From contig CP034975.1 in assembly GCA_004026145.2 (NCBI GenBank), positions 20,118,191 to 20,182,190 of the forward strand: 64,000 nt of DNA, in the 5' to 3' direction. A program made the position numbers and the translations under genes. The notes below the pieces were generated by a model, which did not search any database, had not been told where the DNA came from, and was given only the letters and a program-made list of their open reading frames with translations. The DNA is from Takifugu bimaculatus. Its lineage: Eukaryota > Chordata > Actinopteri > Tetraodontiformes > Tetraodontidae. The stretch's first letter is position 1. Each line of letters opens with the position of its first letter. Shown in pieces: positions 35,601 to 48,881 of the stretch.

Positions 35601-38600
35601 TTTGTCTGCCAAACGCAGCTTCATCTGACGTGCGCTGCAGACAGATCTGGCACTGCAGGAACGATCGGCATGTAAAGATCAGCTCATATGCTGCCGCGCC
35701 GTCTGTGTAAACACAGCAGCAGTGAACACAAAACTATCACTTTATTTCCATATCACCGGATATTTTGTGTATTGCGGAGCAGTCTAAAGTCACGCAGAGG
35801 AGAGTGTATTGCGCCATGCAAACCTTTTGGCATTTGGCATTACATCCACTGATATCGGCAAGTATTTGGAGGCATCTTCCTGTGTTGACGAACGCAGAGT
35901 GAAGAAGCTGATAAGCTGTAACACGTCGCACAGCAACCCTTCTGTTACCCGATCTGGAAGATAAACTTTCTTGAAGTTTCTTATCCAAAGTGAGCGCCGT
36001 CCTGAGTGTTAAAACCCAGAATGAATTCAAACGAGGCTGCTATTGAATGACTCTCCAATCTTGCAGATTGCACTCCGCTGCGTGTCGGCCAGCCTCCTCC
36101 TCTTCAGCTGTCTCTGCTATAAATAATTAGCAAGCTCTCGGCTGCTTGCTGTCTCCTTCGTACTCCTTCGTTTCACATCCCTCTGCTCTTCAGCGACACC
36201 TCTAAGGCATTTTGGAATTTCTGGGAACCCAATCTAAACTGTGTGGCAACTGTGTGGCTTTGAACCATAACTTTGAATATGTACATTGAGAGTGGATGTA
36301 AAGGAGTCTAACTATGAAGTGAAGTGGGTTAGTTCACTAGCCTGCCACTGGCGCGTATGTGGCTCTACTTGTGTAAATGCGCTCCCAACCTCGGCACAGT
36401 TTGTGTCAATATTGAATGGTGGGAAACAGGTAAGGTTACAAGTCAAGCCACATGAGCTTCATGCATATTTCAAACTCTGAATGACCTAATTTTAGCTTAG
36501 GATAACGTAGCAGAGCAGGGTGGAAAGCTGCGTGCGTCGGTTCGGCGAGTTATCTGGCTGCATGTTGTTGACCAGCGCATTGTCTCCCGGCCTCCTCTGC
36601 TCCGCACAAAGCAACACCGCACGTGTATCCTCATCCTGCCATTGATGCATCCAGGAACTTGGCACAGCTGCAGCCTGAACCATAAAAACTTCAATGTTGA
36701 CACAGTGCATAAATGGCAATGTGACTTCCATTGAGATAAAGTGTGACACACACACACACACACACACACACGCACGAGTGTTGTCCTTCACAGACTGCGG
36801 GAAGTTGCTGGAGTGGATTCCAGCTGCCTTCGGGTTAGAGGCAGTGTGGAGCCTAGATGAGGGCCCATACTGGTACTTGACCTTGCACATTATAATATCA
36901 TTGGATGAGTGCATTTATCACCCTTTTCACCTGTGTGTAGCATGAATTAAAGGTGGGGGGGGGAAAAAAGAAAAGATGTGTAATGAATCACCTGTGGCCT
37001 CTGGCAGTTCAAATGACGTGACCCGAGTCTACTGTCATGAATGTGGTTGGAGCACCCAGTGGAAAACAGTTCTTCAAATGAGACGTGGATAATGAAGAGG
37101 TTATGGGTAATTACAATTTACCTCAATAGGCCGTTCACTCTCTTGATTTAACTCAACAAAAAGCGAGGCCATGGATAAGATGAAGTGTATATAGTGTGGA
37201 ATCATCTCGACTCCATGACACTAAAGAAAGTGAAATTAGAAATTGATATCTTACTAACAGTAGCAGCGTTTCTGTAATGAGCGCTATAAATAGAAACATC
37301 TAGATCAGGGGTGGGCAAACATTTTGATTCGTGGGCCACAATGGGTTCTAACATTTGACAAAGGGGCCGGACCAGGAGCAGATGGATGGATGGAGTGCTT
37401 TGGTAACCTCACCTCATTGGAGAAAAAATACACATCTTGGGATATGGAGAAAACATGTGCTTTAATTTCAAATGAAAATGAAGAGAAGCATTACAACAAA
37501 ATATCTGACTTTGGAATGAGTCTTAAAACACTTAAAATCAAATGAATAAAATGTGCCTTTTTAAAAAAAAAAGTAATAACCATTTCTATTTTAAAGCACT
37601 GAAAGTTCTGTTATCCTTCAGGATATCACCATCACTCTCCTCCTGACTGTCTTTTTTCTAGTGGGAAAACACCAGAATTGCAGTGAAAATATAACATTAA
37701 CAAGGTTTATTCATTTAATTTTTCAAGTTTGGCGGGCCTGATTAAAATGTTTAACGGGCCGCGTGTGGCCCCCGGGCCTTAGTTTGCCCATGCCTGATCT
37801 AGATACACTGTAAGTCTGCAGAAGCCGCTGAGAGAGTAGCGTTGGAGACATCTGAAATAGCCCATTAACTTGGAAGACTTTGACTTGAAGGAACACACAC
37901 CAGTCGACAAACGCACAACCACTCTCACCAGTCCAAGCAAAGCACGTCTGCAGCACATCTTTTGAACGTGACGCTCGAGATTCCATCAGGCGCGTAGAAA
38001 CAGGTTTTGGAAGTGTCCCAGCGGCCGTTTCAGAAAAAGCCGCAGTTGTAGAGAGTCCAGACACCAGTGGCGATGCCAGCTGAACTTTTGGCCTCTTTCC
38101 CTTCTCCCGCAGGAAGGAACGAGCCTCTGAAGAAAGATCGTCCCAAGTGGAAAAGTGATTATCCGATGACGGAGGGCCAGCTGCGCAGCAAGCGGGACGA
38201 GTTCTGGGACACGGCGCCGGCCTTTGAGGGCCGCAAGGAGATCTGGGACGCCCTGAAAGCGGCAGCTGTGGCTCTAGAGTGCAACGATCATGAGCTGGCA
38301 CAGGCTATTGTGGACGGAGCCAGTATCACGCTGCCACACGGTCAGTAGCGAGGACATGTAAATCAGTCTCTCTCATTTATCCCATGAAAACGACGGCTTC
38401 TCCCCTTTATTCTGACACGCAGGTACTCTCACGGAGTGCTATGATGAGCTCGGGAACCGCTACCAGCTGCCCGTCTACTGCCTGGCACCGCCCGTAAACC
38501 TCATCTCAGAGCGCAGCGATGAGGACACCAGTGACAGCCCCGAGCCTCCTGCAGCACCCAAAAAGGAATTCCAGCTCAAAGTATTAATGAATTAATGGAT

Positions 38601-39048
38601 TATAAGTAGATCTAGATTGAGGTTTTTCTTTTTCTTTCTCTTCATGTCATTCAGATAAAACACAAGACTTTGGAAACTTGGAAAAAAAAGTCCTGTTTTC
38701 CTTAAGTCCATTGTCCTACATAAAGCTGCTAATAGGTACGTAGTAGGTAGGTTAATAGGTATTTTCTTCTCTGCACAGGTGCGTCTCTCCACGGGCAAAG
38801 ATCTGCGTCTCAACGCCAGCATGGCCGACACGATCGGGCAGCTCAAGAAGCAGCTGCAGGCCCAGAACCACATTGACACGGCGCACCAGCGCTGGTTCTT
38901 CTCTGGGAAGCTGCTCACGGATAAGACGCGGCTCCAGGACACCAAAATCCAGAAGGACTTTGTCATCCAAGTCATTGTCAACCCGCAGGCCCTTCAAGAC
39001 CAGAAGCTGTCACGCACCTCCTCTGTGTCCTTGCCCACGCCTGAATAA
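32658..39048 (+). CDS. ubtd1: UBTD1, ubiquitin domain-containing protein 1, complete
   Basis: 245-residue orthologue of UBTD1 (human 227), a small regulator with a UBTD family N-terminal domain and a C-terminal ubiquitin-like fold. It is reported to interact with UBE2D-type ubiquitin-conjugating enzymes. Four exons: 32658-32739, 38113-38340, 38423-38580, 38779-39048; all junctions are in frame. Exon 1 gives MGGCMGRYLDGWEDAQ, with Gly2 and Cys4 suggesting acylation (human begins MGNCVG). Exon 2 carries RNEPLKKDRPKWKSDYPMTE, RSKRDEFWDTAPAFEGRKEI and NDHELAQAI; exon 3 has CYDELGNRYQLPVYCL and a Pro/Asp-rich linker. Exon 4 holds the ubiquitin-like domain from about residue 157 (VRLSTGKDLRLNASMADTIG, RWFFSGKLLTDKTRLQ, KIQKDFVIQVIVN). 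UBTD1 rather than UBTD2 is supported by the MMS19-UBTD1 order. The first intron is 5.4 kb. Confidence 0.95.
32740..37297. other. UBTD1 intron 1, 5' part
   Basis: No coding exon recognised. It holds a CpG-rich patch at about 33550-34150 with an imperfect inverted repeat (GTGAACACGTAGCTCGCAC near 33813 against GTGCGCACGTGTGAAC at 33960), possibly an old transposon, and a (CA)n run at 36746-36774. The rest is ordinary intron sequence. Confidence 0.4.
36746..36774. repeat. (CA)n microsatellite
   Basis: An uninterrupted CA dinucleotide run of about 29 bases inside UBTD1 intron 1. Confidence 0.95.
37306..37796. mobile_element. hAT-type MITE with 8-bp target-site duplication
   Basis: A 491-base non-autonomous element in UBTD1 intron 1. 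The left end is CAGGGGTGGGCAAAC and the right end GTTTGCCCATGCCTG, forming terminal inverted repeats. An identical 8-base duplication, ATCTAGAT, flanks it at 37298-37305 and 37797-37804, the hallmark of hAT insertion. The inner ends carry GTGGGCCACAATGGGTT and GGGCCGCGTGTGGCCCCCGG, as in abundant Charlie-like vertebrate elements. The short open frame inside is not a gene. Confidence 0.9.
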
Positions 39049-39714
39049 CTGAGGGTGATGGAGGCTGGAGGGACCCGGAGAGCCTGGGGCGGCTCCTTAT
39101 TGCTGGATTGGAGCGTTCTGTGGACGGCTGCTGCTGTGGAAAGAAAAAGAAAAAAACGACTTTGGGGCAAAAATGAGAGGGAGAATTTCAAAAGTGCTGC
39201 TTTGTTTCCTCGGCCGTGCTCGGTTCTCGAATCACGCTGGAGATCCTCACGTGTCTTTAAATCACGAAACGGGCAGAACTTGCACATCATGTTGTGCAGA
39301 TGGATTTCCCCTCTCCGCTAAACACCCAATTCTGAGCTCCAGAGATTAAACGCATTTCTGTTATTTTCTTTCTTTCTTATCTCGAGGAATTCATGTAAAT
39401 TGAGCTGTTTTGCACATTCAGATGTTCTGACTAAACCTCTGTGGTAGTGTGCCTTTTATTAGACAAATCAGATGCTTAACATCCTGAATGATAGTAGCTT
39501 TATTGCAAGGCTCAGATGTGTATTTTTTAGATTCGGGAACACTTTCAATCCAAGCTATATTCAGGAAGTGCTGCCTTTTTCTAACAATTTTGTGACTCTT
39601 GCAGATGAATATATGTGTGCGTCCATGTGACCTGTGGCACAGTCTGAAACATCTCAGATGATGTAGCCGACAGAATATTCGTGGTAAACACATTTTCATT
39701 TTAAGAGTAAATGA

Positions 39715-39727
39715 CCACTAGAGGGCA
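39715..39727 (+). promoter_or_regulatory. CTCF-like motif
   Basis: CCACTAGAGGGCA fits the CTCF core CCASYAGRKGGCA at every position. It is one of several such motifs between UBTD1 and ANTXR1. Motif match only. Confidence 0.45.
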
Positions 39728-40218
39728 TAAGTCATGTGGTAGTTTTAAAGACAACTACACTACGTCTGTTTGAGGCTTTGACCTTCGGTACCAGCATACA
39801 GGCTACTTATCGTCATGGATATGGAGAGATGATTAGAAAAGAGGAGGGATGAAGGCATTGACACAGGGAATGTGTTGTCTTTTGGGTGACATGGATAGGT
39901 TTACTCTGCTTATATCAATATCTGGCGTTATTGCTATCATCTCTGCTTGGATTACTCAACTGGCCGTGCTCTTTTATGAGACGTGTTCCCCTCTGTTATG
40001 GAGGAGGCAGGGTCCTAACTTTTGGGCAATTTGTATGTGATATGGGGGACTAAATGATTGTTGCCACTACTGTTTTATTCTCGTTTATTTAGTTAAAAAA
40101 AGACTTGAAACCCCCTTAAGTTTAGCTCAGTAAAGACGTGGCTTTCCAAACGGACCTTAATCTTTGTGAATCAAGTAGTTGAAAAGATTCATGCGTACAA
40201 TATGTATGTTGATGTTTG

Positions 40219-40234
40219 GCTCCATCTAGTGGCG
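40219..40234 (-). promoter_or_regulatory. CTCF-like motif
   Basis: Read on the minus strand, CGCCACTAGATGGAGC contains the classic CTCF core CCACTAGATGG. It points the opposite way to the motif at 39715. Related 'catctagtgg' strings also occur at 4430 and 30047, so part of the signal may come from a dispersed repeat. Confidence 0.4.
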
Positions 40235-41496
40235 AGAACGTAGACTTGACTGGTTCTGGAGAATTCAGAGAGAGATCTTACTGCTGATTCCAAGAGAACA
40301 CAGCGATCAGTATGCCGAGTTAGTTTAATCATTACACACTTAGCACGTGTGTATATAACATTAATTTATTACCATTGTGATGAGGGTTATTAAAAGACTT
40401 GCACACTGGACCATTTAGATATTGCAGGTTTATTTTTTATCAGTTTGTTTGCATTTAGAACACTACAACAAAGTTGATAAAGGACAGTTTTGGTGCTATA
40501 TGCAGAAGATTTTCAGTGGGTGATTTATATCCACTGCTGAATGCGTAAGCACCCTCAGGATTCACAACCTAAATTTGTTTTTGCATTTCTGTGAAATTTT
40601 CTGGCAGGCACCGTGCTAGCAGTTAAATGTCACATTGCTGTCCATGTAGCAGAATTTAGGACCAAATTTTTACGTGCCTTTTTAGTTTCCAATCCAGTCT
40701 ACCTTTTTCACCCCTTGCTTATTGTTGCCCTGTCTCTGTTTGTGTTTGTGTGTGTGTACATCTGTGAATCCTAACCAACAATTCTGAATTTGCACAATTT
40801 GAGCTTTCCTGCTAAGAGTTTTAAACAGGCAGCGACCCCGAAGGTCACAGTGAGGTCACTGCATTACATCTGTTTTCTGTCAGGTTCGGTTGAGAACTGA
40901 AAGCTGTTTGGTGAATGTAGCCCGTCTGTGTCAGAGTGCAGCTCTTGGACAGTCTTCCCAATTGTCTTTTTTTCCCCCTTCATCAGTCCTGTCGCAGGTC
41001 TTGGTATGATAAACGAAAAAAAGCAGCATAATGAGCGACGCCTAACTGAGCCACAGCACAATACAGGATTAAAACGTTCAATTTTACAATTAGATTCAGT
41101 CATTACAATTAATGTCTTTAACTTTTCTTTTTCTCCTGGAAATATGTAATGTTTATATACAAACTTGAAGAAGCATCTTTCTCTGTATGTGCAATACAAT
41201 AGAAGTAGACCTCGTGTTATTGTTTATTTGGGCGTCTACAAATTTCTGAGCACCAGCTTGTTAGTGAATTGTGGGCTGCAGGCCTGATGGAGTCTGTTGC
41301 CTCTGTTGTCTCAAACGTTCACTTGAAAATGTATTCTGAGCTCTTGTCCTGGGCTCACATGAGCCCATTTATTTTTCACAGTAAAAATTCCTCCACAAAC
41401 TTTCTGACTGCTGTGTCGCAATAGTTTCCAGAATTTGACAGAGGTACAAAGATGACGTACGGAGACGGAACAGGGGCAAAGCATCTATGCATCTGG

Positions 41497-41562
41497 AAAA
41501 AATTCATTCAAAATTTAAAAAAAGTTCATTCAAAATTAAAAAAAGTTCATTCAAAATTAAAA
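41497..41562. repeat. AT-rich tandem repeat, about 21-bp unit, 3 copies
   Basis: Three adjoining copies of a unit like AAAAAGTTCATTCAAAATTA, leading into a T-rich tract up to about 41780. The open frame across it (repeated Ser-Phe-Lys-Ile-Lys) is a by-product. Confidence 0.8.
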
Positions 41563-42306
41563 TTTTAGGTTTTGAACATGTTATAATAGAAAAATATTTG
41601 CACACAACTATTTTCAGGTTTTATTTCAATCTGTTTTTAAAGTATTTTTTGGAGTATCTACTAATTTTCAGATTTTTTATTTTCATATTCAAACCTTTTC
41701 TTTTTTACATTTTAATGTATTTTTGGGGGGATTCAGATCTTTTTTCCCCCATTTTTTGGTTTCAAATATTTTTCTAAATCTAAATCTTAGTCCTTATTCT
41801 TATTTTATGGCCCTTTCCCCCAATCCAAATATATAACAGATAATCTTAGGAGCAGGAACACTGAGAAACAAAATAAACTTGAGTTTTAAAACTATATTTG
41901 CAGACATTAATGTCAGACACGTTCAAGACGTCTAGCTATCGATCTGTACATAGTTGCTCTGCTTATTTTGTAATTTACTAAAAATCCTAAAGCCAAAATT
42001 GATTTTTAAGACTGCAAGGAAACAAATGTACCACGGGGTGGCGCTGTGGCCCAGCGCAAAGACAGGTAGAACTCGCTTTTCATAGTTCGGCCCTGATCTT
42101 TGTTGCGTTGCCTTAAAGCTGCACTACACAGTTCAGAGATTTCTGCTGACTTTCTGGTGCTGATTTAAAAGGCTGTGGAGGTGAATTCCAAGTCCTCAGG
42201 ATATTTGTGAGAGGCCTCAGTAACACAGGTCTCTAACTGGAATAAATGAAGACTTCAAATCTCAGCACATTAAAAGTGTGTGTGTTCCAGTGTCTGCATA
42301 CAAACG

Positions 42307-42310
<4 letters not shown>

Positions 42311-42348
<38 letters not shown>

Positions 42349-42349
42349 C
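42311..42349. repeat. (TG)n(CG)n microsatellite
   Basis: A run of TG dinucleotides that passes into CGCGCG at its 3' end; alternating purine-pyrimidine throughout. Confidence 0.95.
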
Positions 42350-44536
42350 CTGATTGTTTGTGGCTTTAGAGTTTATCCTTGAACTCCAGCCCTCGGCAGA
42401 CTCATCCACTTACCTAACTCTCCTGCCTTCCTTCCTACGGTAATACTATGGTGCTTAGTGAGTGTGACTCATTAAATGCCTCTCGCCATGACGGCGAACC
42501 TGGTCACCCCATGGCCTGATGGACAACGTCGCTGCCGCCACTCACAGGTGTTATGAGAGGAAGCTTAAAGATTAGCGGCGCACGCCTGTGTGTAACTCCC
42601 GTCTGCGCTCGGGCCTGTGGATTAAAATACACAAACAAGGTAAAAATAAACCTCACAGCCTAAATTCCTTACGCAGGAGCCGAGTTAATTGGACTATATA
42701 TCCAGGATCAACACACTGCCCAGACAGCCTCTTTAACTCCCAGGATGCACCACTGACTCGTCTGGGACCTGCTGACAGTCAAGCAGCCATGTTTGCAGCT
42801 ATCGGAGGAAAATCCTCATTTATTCACCAAAACACCTGATCCACCGATCACAGCGTCACCTCGTCGACATCCTGCGTGTTTGGAAGCAAACGGCTTAGCT
42901 CTGCCAGTGGTGGAACACACGCAGGGCTAATAAAGCATAAGTGTAGCTGCCCTACATAACGTCGATCCAACCCACACGGTGCGGCGGAATAGTGGAAAAA
43001 GGACAATTTGTGTCAGCTCGATCTTTGTCTTATCAGGTTGCACAGCTGTTTAGTTCCATCCTGCGGTCGCTGATGCACAGAGACCTTTTCTGCTCCTCAG
43101 ATTTATGCGAGGATCCGGTTTCTCAGCTGTGCAGTTGTTCTGAGAGCTTTGCTAAACAGTCTGGTCACGCCAGAGATGCACATGAGAAGCGCCGATTTGG
43201 GTCACTTCACGAGTGGTGTGTGTCAAACGTAAGAGCATGCTCAAACCTGGAGATTTACGGGAAAACAAAGCTGCAGTTTGAGGGGGAATCTGTGTGTGAG
43301 GTGGGGGGAAAAAAAAGAAGCTTTGTTCCCTGTGAAAACACAAACCAGGATATGGGCACATATGGAGGAGGTTATAAATGCATTAACTCTGCGTCATCTC
43401 AAGTTTGGCACAATTACAGATTGTGAAATGTGATCTAAAGCTATGCATTAGCAACAAACCCCTCAGAAATATGACTGATGTAAGACCTGGACTCTTCCCT
43501 TTATACGAGGATGAAGCTCCAGGAAAGAGTTCTCCTCCATTAACTTTCTATCAGACACAAGTGACGTAAGGATTCATGCACACCAACTCTGCCATCTACC
43601 TTAAATGTTTGGAAAAGATTCACATGAGCACATTTCTGGGATGGGAACCAGCCCTGCAGGCTGTGGGTGTTCTGGCTGCTCTCCTGTTTGGTCTCCATTT
43701 AAACCTTAGACACAGATACGGCCTCTGAACACAGCCTGAAACTCCCAGAGGTCAGTTTTTCTGTAGAATCTCTGTCGTCCACATCTTAGGCATCTTGAGT
43801 TGAGGGCATCTGGAGCTCGATGTTCTCTTAGTCACATCAAAGCCAACCAAAAGGTGCCACATTAAAGTGCTCAGCTTCTGTGCGTCTTCAGGGTCCCACC
43901 AGTGAAGGTGTGAATGGGACGTCAGCGGGACATCGACACCTATGTCCCCTCTGTCTCCTCGTCCTCCTGTTTCCCTTTGATCTCGAGGATCGTGCGCGAC
44001 TGTTGGGGAAAGCTTTGTTGTTCCTGGATCTCCGTTCTCTTTTCCCCTGACGATGGTGGGTGGGACGAGATTCCCTGAAGCCAGAACAGCGTCTGACTGT
44101 GTGGGGATGAGGGGGATTCTGTGCCACACAAGTTGCCCCTGGGGCAAGAGTGGTTGCTGCGTGGGCTTTGGCACTGAGAAGGAGGGAGGGGAAAAAGGGG
44201 GAGTTCCGCCCTGTCCATTAATTCTGCTTGTTTAATTTTTACATTTTTTACATGATGTTGTTCAGTGATCTTTTAAGTCTCAAACCTAAATCTTCCACTT
44301 TGCTCGGCGCCTGTAAACCAGAAGGTGTGGGTCAAGAGCCAGGGAGAACCGAGGGTCCTGGTTCTGGCTGCAGCTCATGAGTGTAGGTGGATGCACCACC
44401 CTCAGGGAACAGGTGAAGAAGTGAAGGTTGCTTTGCATGATCCAAATCAGTGGAGCTAACACGCTAATAAAATAAGGTGCTAACTGTAAACGCACTGGAT
44501 CTCCTGGAACATCACCTTTTAATAACCCCATATCAT

Positions 44537-44678
<142 letters not shown>

Positions 44679-47407
44679 TTACATCAGTCAGCAAACCAAT
44701 GAACATTAGCAAGACCTGTGTTCTGTGTAATTATGACAGAACCTACCCCCCTCCCACACACACACTATTTATTTTTTAGAAATATGAGTCAGCAAAACAA
44801 TGAAAGCTAACAGGAACACCACAGTAATTATTTTACACACACACACACGCACATGTGCACTTCAGTCACTCATTAGCTCCTTTCCTCCAGTGGTGATTAC
44901 CACGGTTTTATTTATCTGGTTTTCCTGTAATCTGTTTGCTTTGCGTGTGCTCCACACCTCGCAGTTCCAGTAACCGTATTCAAACCATGCTGATGGTGTG
45001 CGTGGGAGCTGTGGAGCGGTCAGACGGTGACTGCTGTGGTCCTTGACATTCTTTGGCTTCTCATGAATTTGTATCAGCGTATGTCCCACGTTTGCAATTT
45101 TCCACAGACTTTTGGGTTTTGGGTCACCGGCTCGAGTTCCTGCTGAATCCCTTCCTGCATAAAAAGCCTGAACCTGACAGGGCAGGTGAAGTTCCTTCCC
45201 TGGGTCATTGTGACGGGAACCCACCAGGGTTTGTTACAATCCTGGGTAAATTTCAATGTTCCTGCAGGGTTCTGTTGGAGGTCTATTGACATTAGATTCC
45301 ACAGATCCTTACCCTAACTACCCATCTCAACTAGATGTCTCACCCTAAACCTTAACATCAAACTTTTCCCCCTCAAACCTTTGAGGTTGCGACCAGTCAA
45401 ACCAATAAAAATGTGCTTATTTTTCATTATGTAACAGGTTAAGAGCACACACCCACACACCTTTTACAGTATTGCTGGTCAGCGCTCGACCAGTGGGAGG
45501 TCTGGGACCTGTAAGTACATTTGGTGGCTTCCAGTCCACCATGACCTTTATGCTGACCTCACATACAGATTCCCCCTCTTTAAGATGACTGAAGAGATGC
45601 GACGGTTCACATTCACAGGCGGGTCAAGATTTCTGTCTGTTAGAAGAAGCTAACATGATTAAAATGAACCAGAATGCAACAGACAGACCCTAGTTCCTGC
45701 TGTTCTGGTCCATAGAAGCTCAGCAACAGTGAGCTCGGTCCCATAAGTTCTGCTGTAACTGTGACTCAAAGGCTGCAGGACGGCGTTCCGCATCCACAAC
45801 CCTGCTGTTTGCGCTCGCACCAGTTACCGTGGAAACCAGAAGCTTCAAAATACAGGCACAATGACAAATACCAGTGTGTATGTGGGCGTGTGTTGGGTCA
45901 GTGAGGTTCGGTCTGGGCAGTAATGCGAGACCAACATTAAACATCAGCACATTCCAACAGGCCTCAGTTTTCCTGCAGTCTAAAGAAAGGAAGAGAAGAA
46001 GATGTGGTTTTCAGATGGGCAGAGAGAAAAGCTGCTGTAAATACCAAATCATCAGGATAAAGACTCTGTCATTACAGCAGTATTTCTGCATACCGCTGCT
46101 GCCTATAGGAGGCTCTAATCACATGCTTCACGTCGGCGGAGTCGCGACTCCAGTCTTCATGGTCGTTCTTTCCCACAATTGTTGTCTGTTGATGTGTGGA
46201 TTGGAGGGGACGCGCAGGCTTGTTTTGTCCAAGTCAAATTACAGTCAAGTTTAATCGGTAAAAAGGTGTGAACATCATCTGAAAGTGGCGTCGATAAAAC
46301 AGTAGGACCACACATGCTGTTTAGCGTGCCCAGCGGAACAATTGTCGCACCGGCGCCCCTAGTGGTCGAACTGAAGGAGTGCGAGTCTGGAAACGTCATT
46401 GGTTCCTGCTGTCTTGACCAACACTGGCATTTCTTTACCCATATCACCATATTTTGGAACTGGAACACTTTTCTGCATTCTGAAAAGTTCACAAAGAACT
46501 CAGTGACTGAGAGGTGCCCAGGTCCTGCGGCTACTGAACGACCCCCTCCAGCACCACGCTTGACAGTTGGTATGAGGCGTTTGTGCTGATGGGCCCTATT
46601 TGGTTTCGCTGCTTGTGCATATTTTTTCTTCAAACATCTCCAATTTAGGCTGTCCAAAATACATTGTTCCAGACGTCTGTGGTTCACTCGGATGCAACTT
46701 TGCAAACAAGCTCTGCTTTTCTTTTCAGAGAGGTTAAGAAAAAATGTGTTCTGTACTCTTTTACTTTGGCACTTTCTTTAATTTCAATTTAGTTTGTATT
46801 TTGGAAGATTTACAACGGTCTCAAGGTTTCTCTCATTGTTTTTCTAGCCGTTATTCATCTCCAAGTTGTTTGAATTTGAAGGCAAATTCAAGTTTAAAAT
46901 CCAGGCACACGCTGAAGGAAGCTGGAATTCAGGACACAAAGTTTAGAAAACCTGAAGCGGACGAGAGGATGAGGAGCAACAATGAGACACAGGTGATGAA
47001 GATGAGAGGCACTCAGGAACGTCACATGACACCTGACCAACAAAAGAGGAAAAAAACCCGTAATATCAAACTGGAGTTTGGAAATAACCCAAAGAGATGA
47101 ATGGTGTGATCAGAAGCCACACAGGTGGCCTTCGACCTGAAGGAGGGGTGTATCCAAAATGGAGTGCACGACACTTTTTCTGGCTTCGTTCAGCAGCCCT
47201 GAGCAAAAGGCCACCTCAGTCTCTCCACTCGTTTCTCCAGCTTTCTGATCAGCCCACATCCGCCTCTCGTCTGCATTCCGAGCGGAAAAACACAGAAACT
47301 GCAGCTACGGACGGGGATCATTTCTGAGTTAAGGTCACGAGGAACGGCTTTGGTTATCCTGCCTGCGAACAACTGCATATTATCAGATTTCAGCTGGAAG
47401 AACACAG

Positions 47408-47421
47408 CCTACAGGGGGCAG
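47408..47421 (+). promoter_or_regulatory. CTCF-like motif near the ANTXR1 3' end
   Basis: CCTACAGGGGGCAG matches the CTCF core at about 12 of 14 positions and lies about 1.5 kb beyond the ANTXR1 stop. Motif match only. Confidence 0.35.
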
Positions 47422-47701
47422 TATGAGCAGGAGACAGCACAGAACTCAGAAGTAACTCTGTTTTCATGATTGTCTGGCTCAGTAATTTATACTGCAGCAT
47501 GATTCTGAGGTCGAGAACCTGAATATGTGCAGTATACTGTAGCACACACTGGGCGTAGTGTGAGCCATACAGTTGCTCACTGTACACGCGCGTGAGGGTG
47601 GAGCTCCACCGGGGATAGAAGACATCGGACACACTGTGCTCCTGTGTTAAACGCACCAAAAAGATCACACACAAACTCTGGGAGAAGCTTGGAAGTCAAC
47701 C

Positions 47702-47707
47702 TTTATT
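47702..47707 (-). terminator. Candidate polyadenylation signal of ANTXR1
   Basis: TTTATT on the plus strand reads AATAAA on the minus strand, about 1.17 kb past the ANTXR1 stop. That implies a 3' UTR covering 47.7-48.88 kb, which is AT-rich and gene-free. Confidence 0.5.
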
Positions 47708-48881
47708 GATAAAGTTAGAAAACAATGAACAAATGAAAATCATACATACGTCGCTTATTTTCGCCTTGTTATAAACACTGAACTTGATTTGGTGATATCT
47801 GTATCCAGGTAATGGCCATTTTCAGTTACACTGTAAAAACAGCGACATACGTTAAAAGAAATCAGAAAAATATCAGGAGACTGTTTCAGAAGGCACAGGA
47901 TATATAAGCATTAACAGCATCGGCAACAACCTTTTCTGTATAGAACATATGAAGCAAATGATTGACATTAAAGCATTTTACTGTAGCAGAGAAAAACTGT
48001 TGAGTCTTATGAGACTTTAAAGCTATTGTGTTCATTAACTGTGCTCACAGCGTCCATTTTGGTGGTTGGACACCTTGTCATGATTCAAGTACTCTGTTAT
48101 GTATTCTCCTGGGGGACCAGAATAAATTAGATTCTCTTGGAACTGCCCCGCAGTTGCAATCTGAGAAGTGAAGAAAGTCGTCAAAGAAAAAAATCCCAAA
48201 CAGATAACTGATATCTAAGTACAGGAGGAATGCCAGGAGAGGTGCTAACCTGATTTGTAGTTGATTTCATGCTAATAAAAATAATAATTAAAAATATGAA
48301 AATGAACAGTCTGTGCCCTCCCCACAAAAAACACCCTGTATATAAAGCTGTAATTGAAATATAAAACTATATGAAAGGGGGAAAAATCCAAAGCCTCAAA
48401 GATTAAAAACGAAATGATCACTTAAAAATGCACATACGAAAAAACCCAATCACATCTGTACACGTCCCTGCCATTCCCTGGACCACCTGCGCATTGTAAT
48501 TATCAAATATAGTAGAGTCGTAGGGTCAGAATCTGCTATGTTAGCATGTTGGTAAAATAAAAAATAAAAATGTCATTAGTGATTTAACTTTTTTAGCAAA
48601 TCATCCAAATCATTACCGATTAACACCCCCAACTGTGCTGACTTGCCGCCACTTTTGCTCTTAACAACATTGGCCAAACTCAGTAGTTGACAACAGACAA
48701 CGTTGCAGTTTTCTGAAGACTTCCTGTCCATTAAATGTCCTTTTGGTGCCCAGCAACAACCCTCCCTGATCTCCCTCACATGTGCCAGCGCTTGAAATAT
48801 TTCCCTGCGTCACCCTGTCCATCCTCAGTAGAGAGCAGAATGTTAATAAATGTATACGCTAAAACTCCATTTTCACTCTTG

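Larger units (their letters stand above)
39049..41480. other. UBTD1 3' UTR and downstream flank
   Basis: Follows the UBTD1 stop. The 3' UTR probably begins with the GC-rich 39049-39330 part. CTCF-like motifs lie at 39715-39727 (plus) and 40219-40234 (minus). No other gene recognised. Confidence 0.4.

Noticed and set aside
37324..37545. Open frame with Lys/Glu-rich peptide
   Set aside because: It lies wholly inside the hAT MITE at 37306-37796.
43752..44218. Minus-strand open frames of 79-140 codons in three overlapping frames
   Set aside because: Overlapping frames in a GC-richer patch with no homology and no splice signals; probably chance.
46157..46705. 182-codon minus-strand open frame
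   Set aside because: No recognisable domain and no supporting context; length alone is not enough in this GC-neutral spacer.
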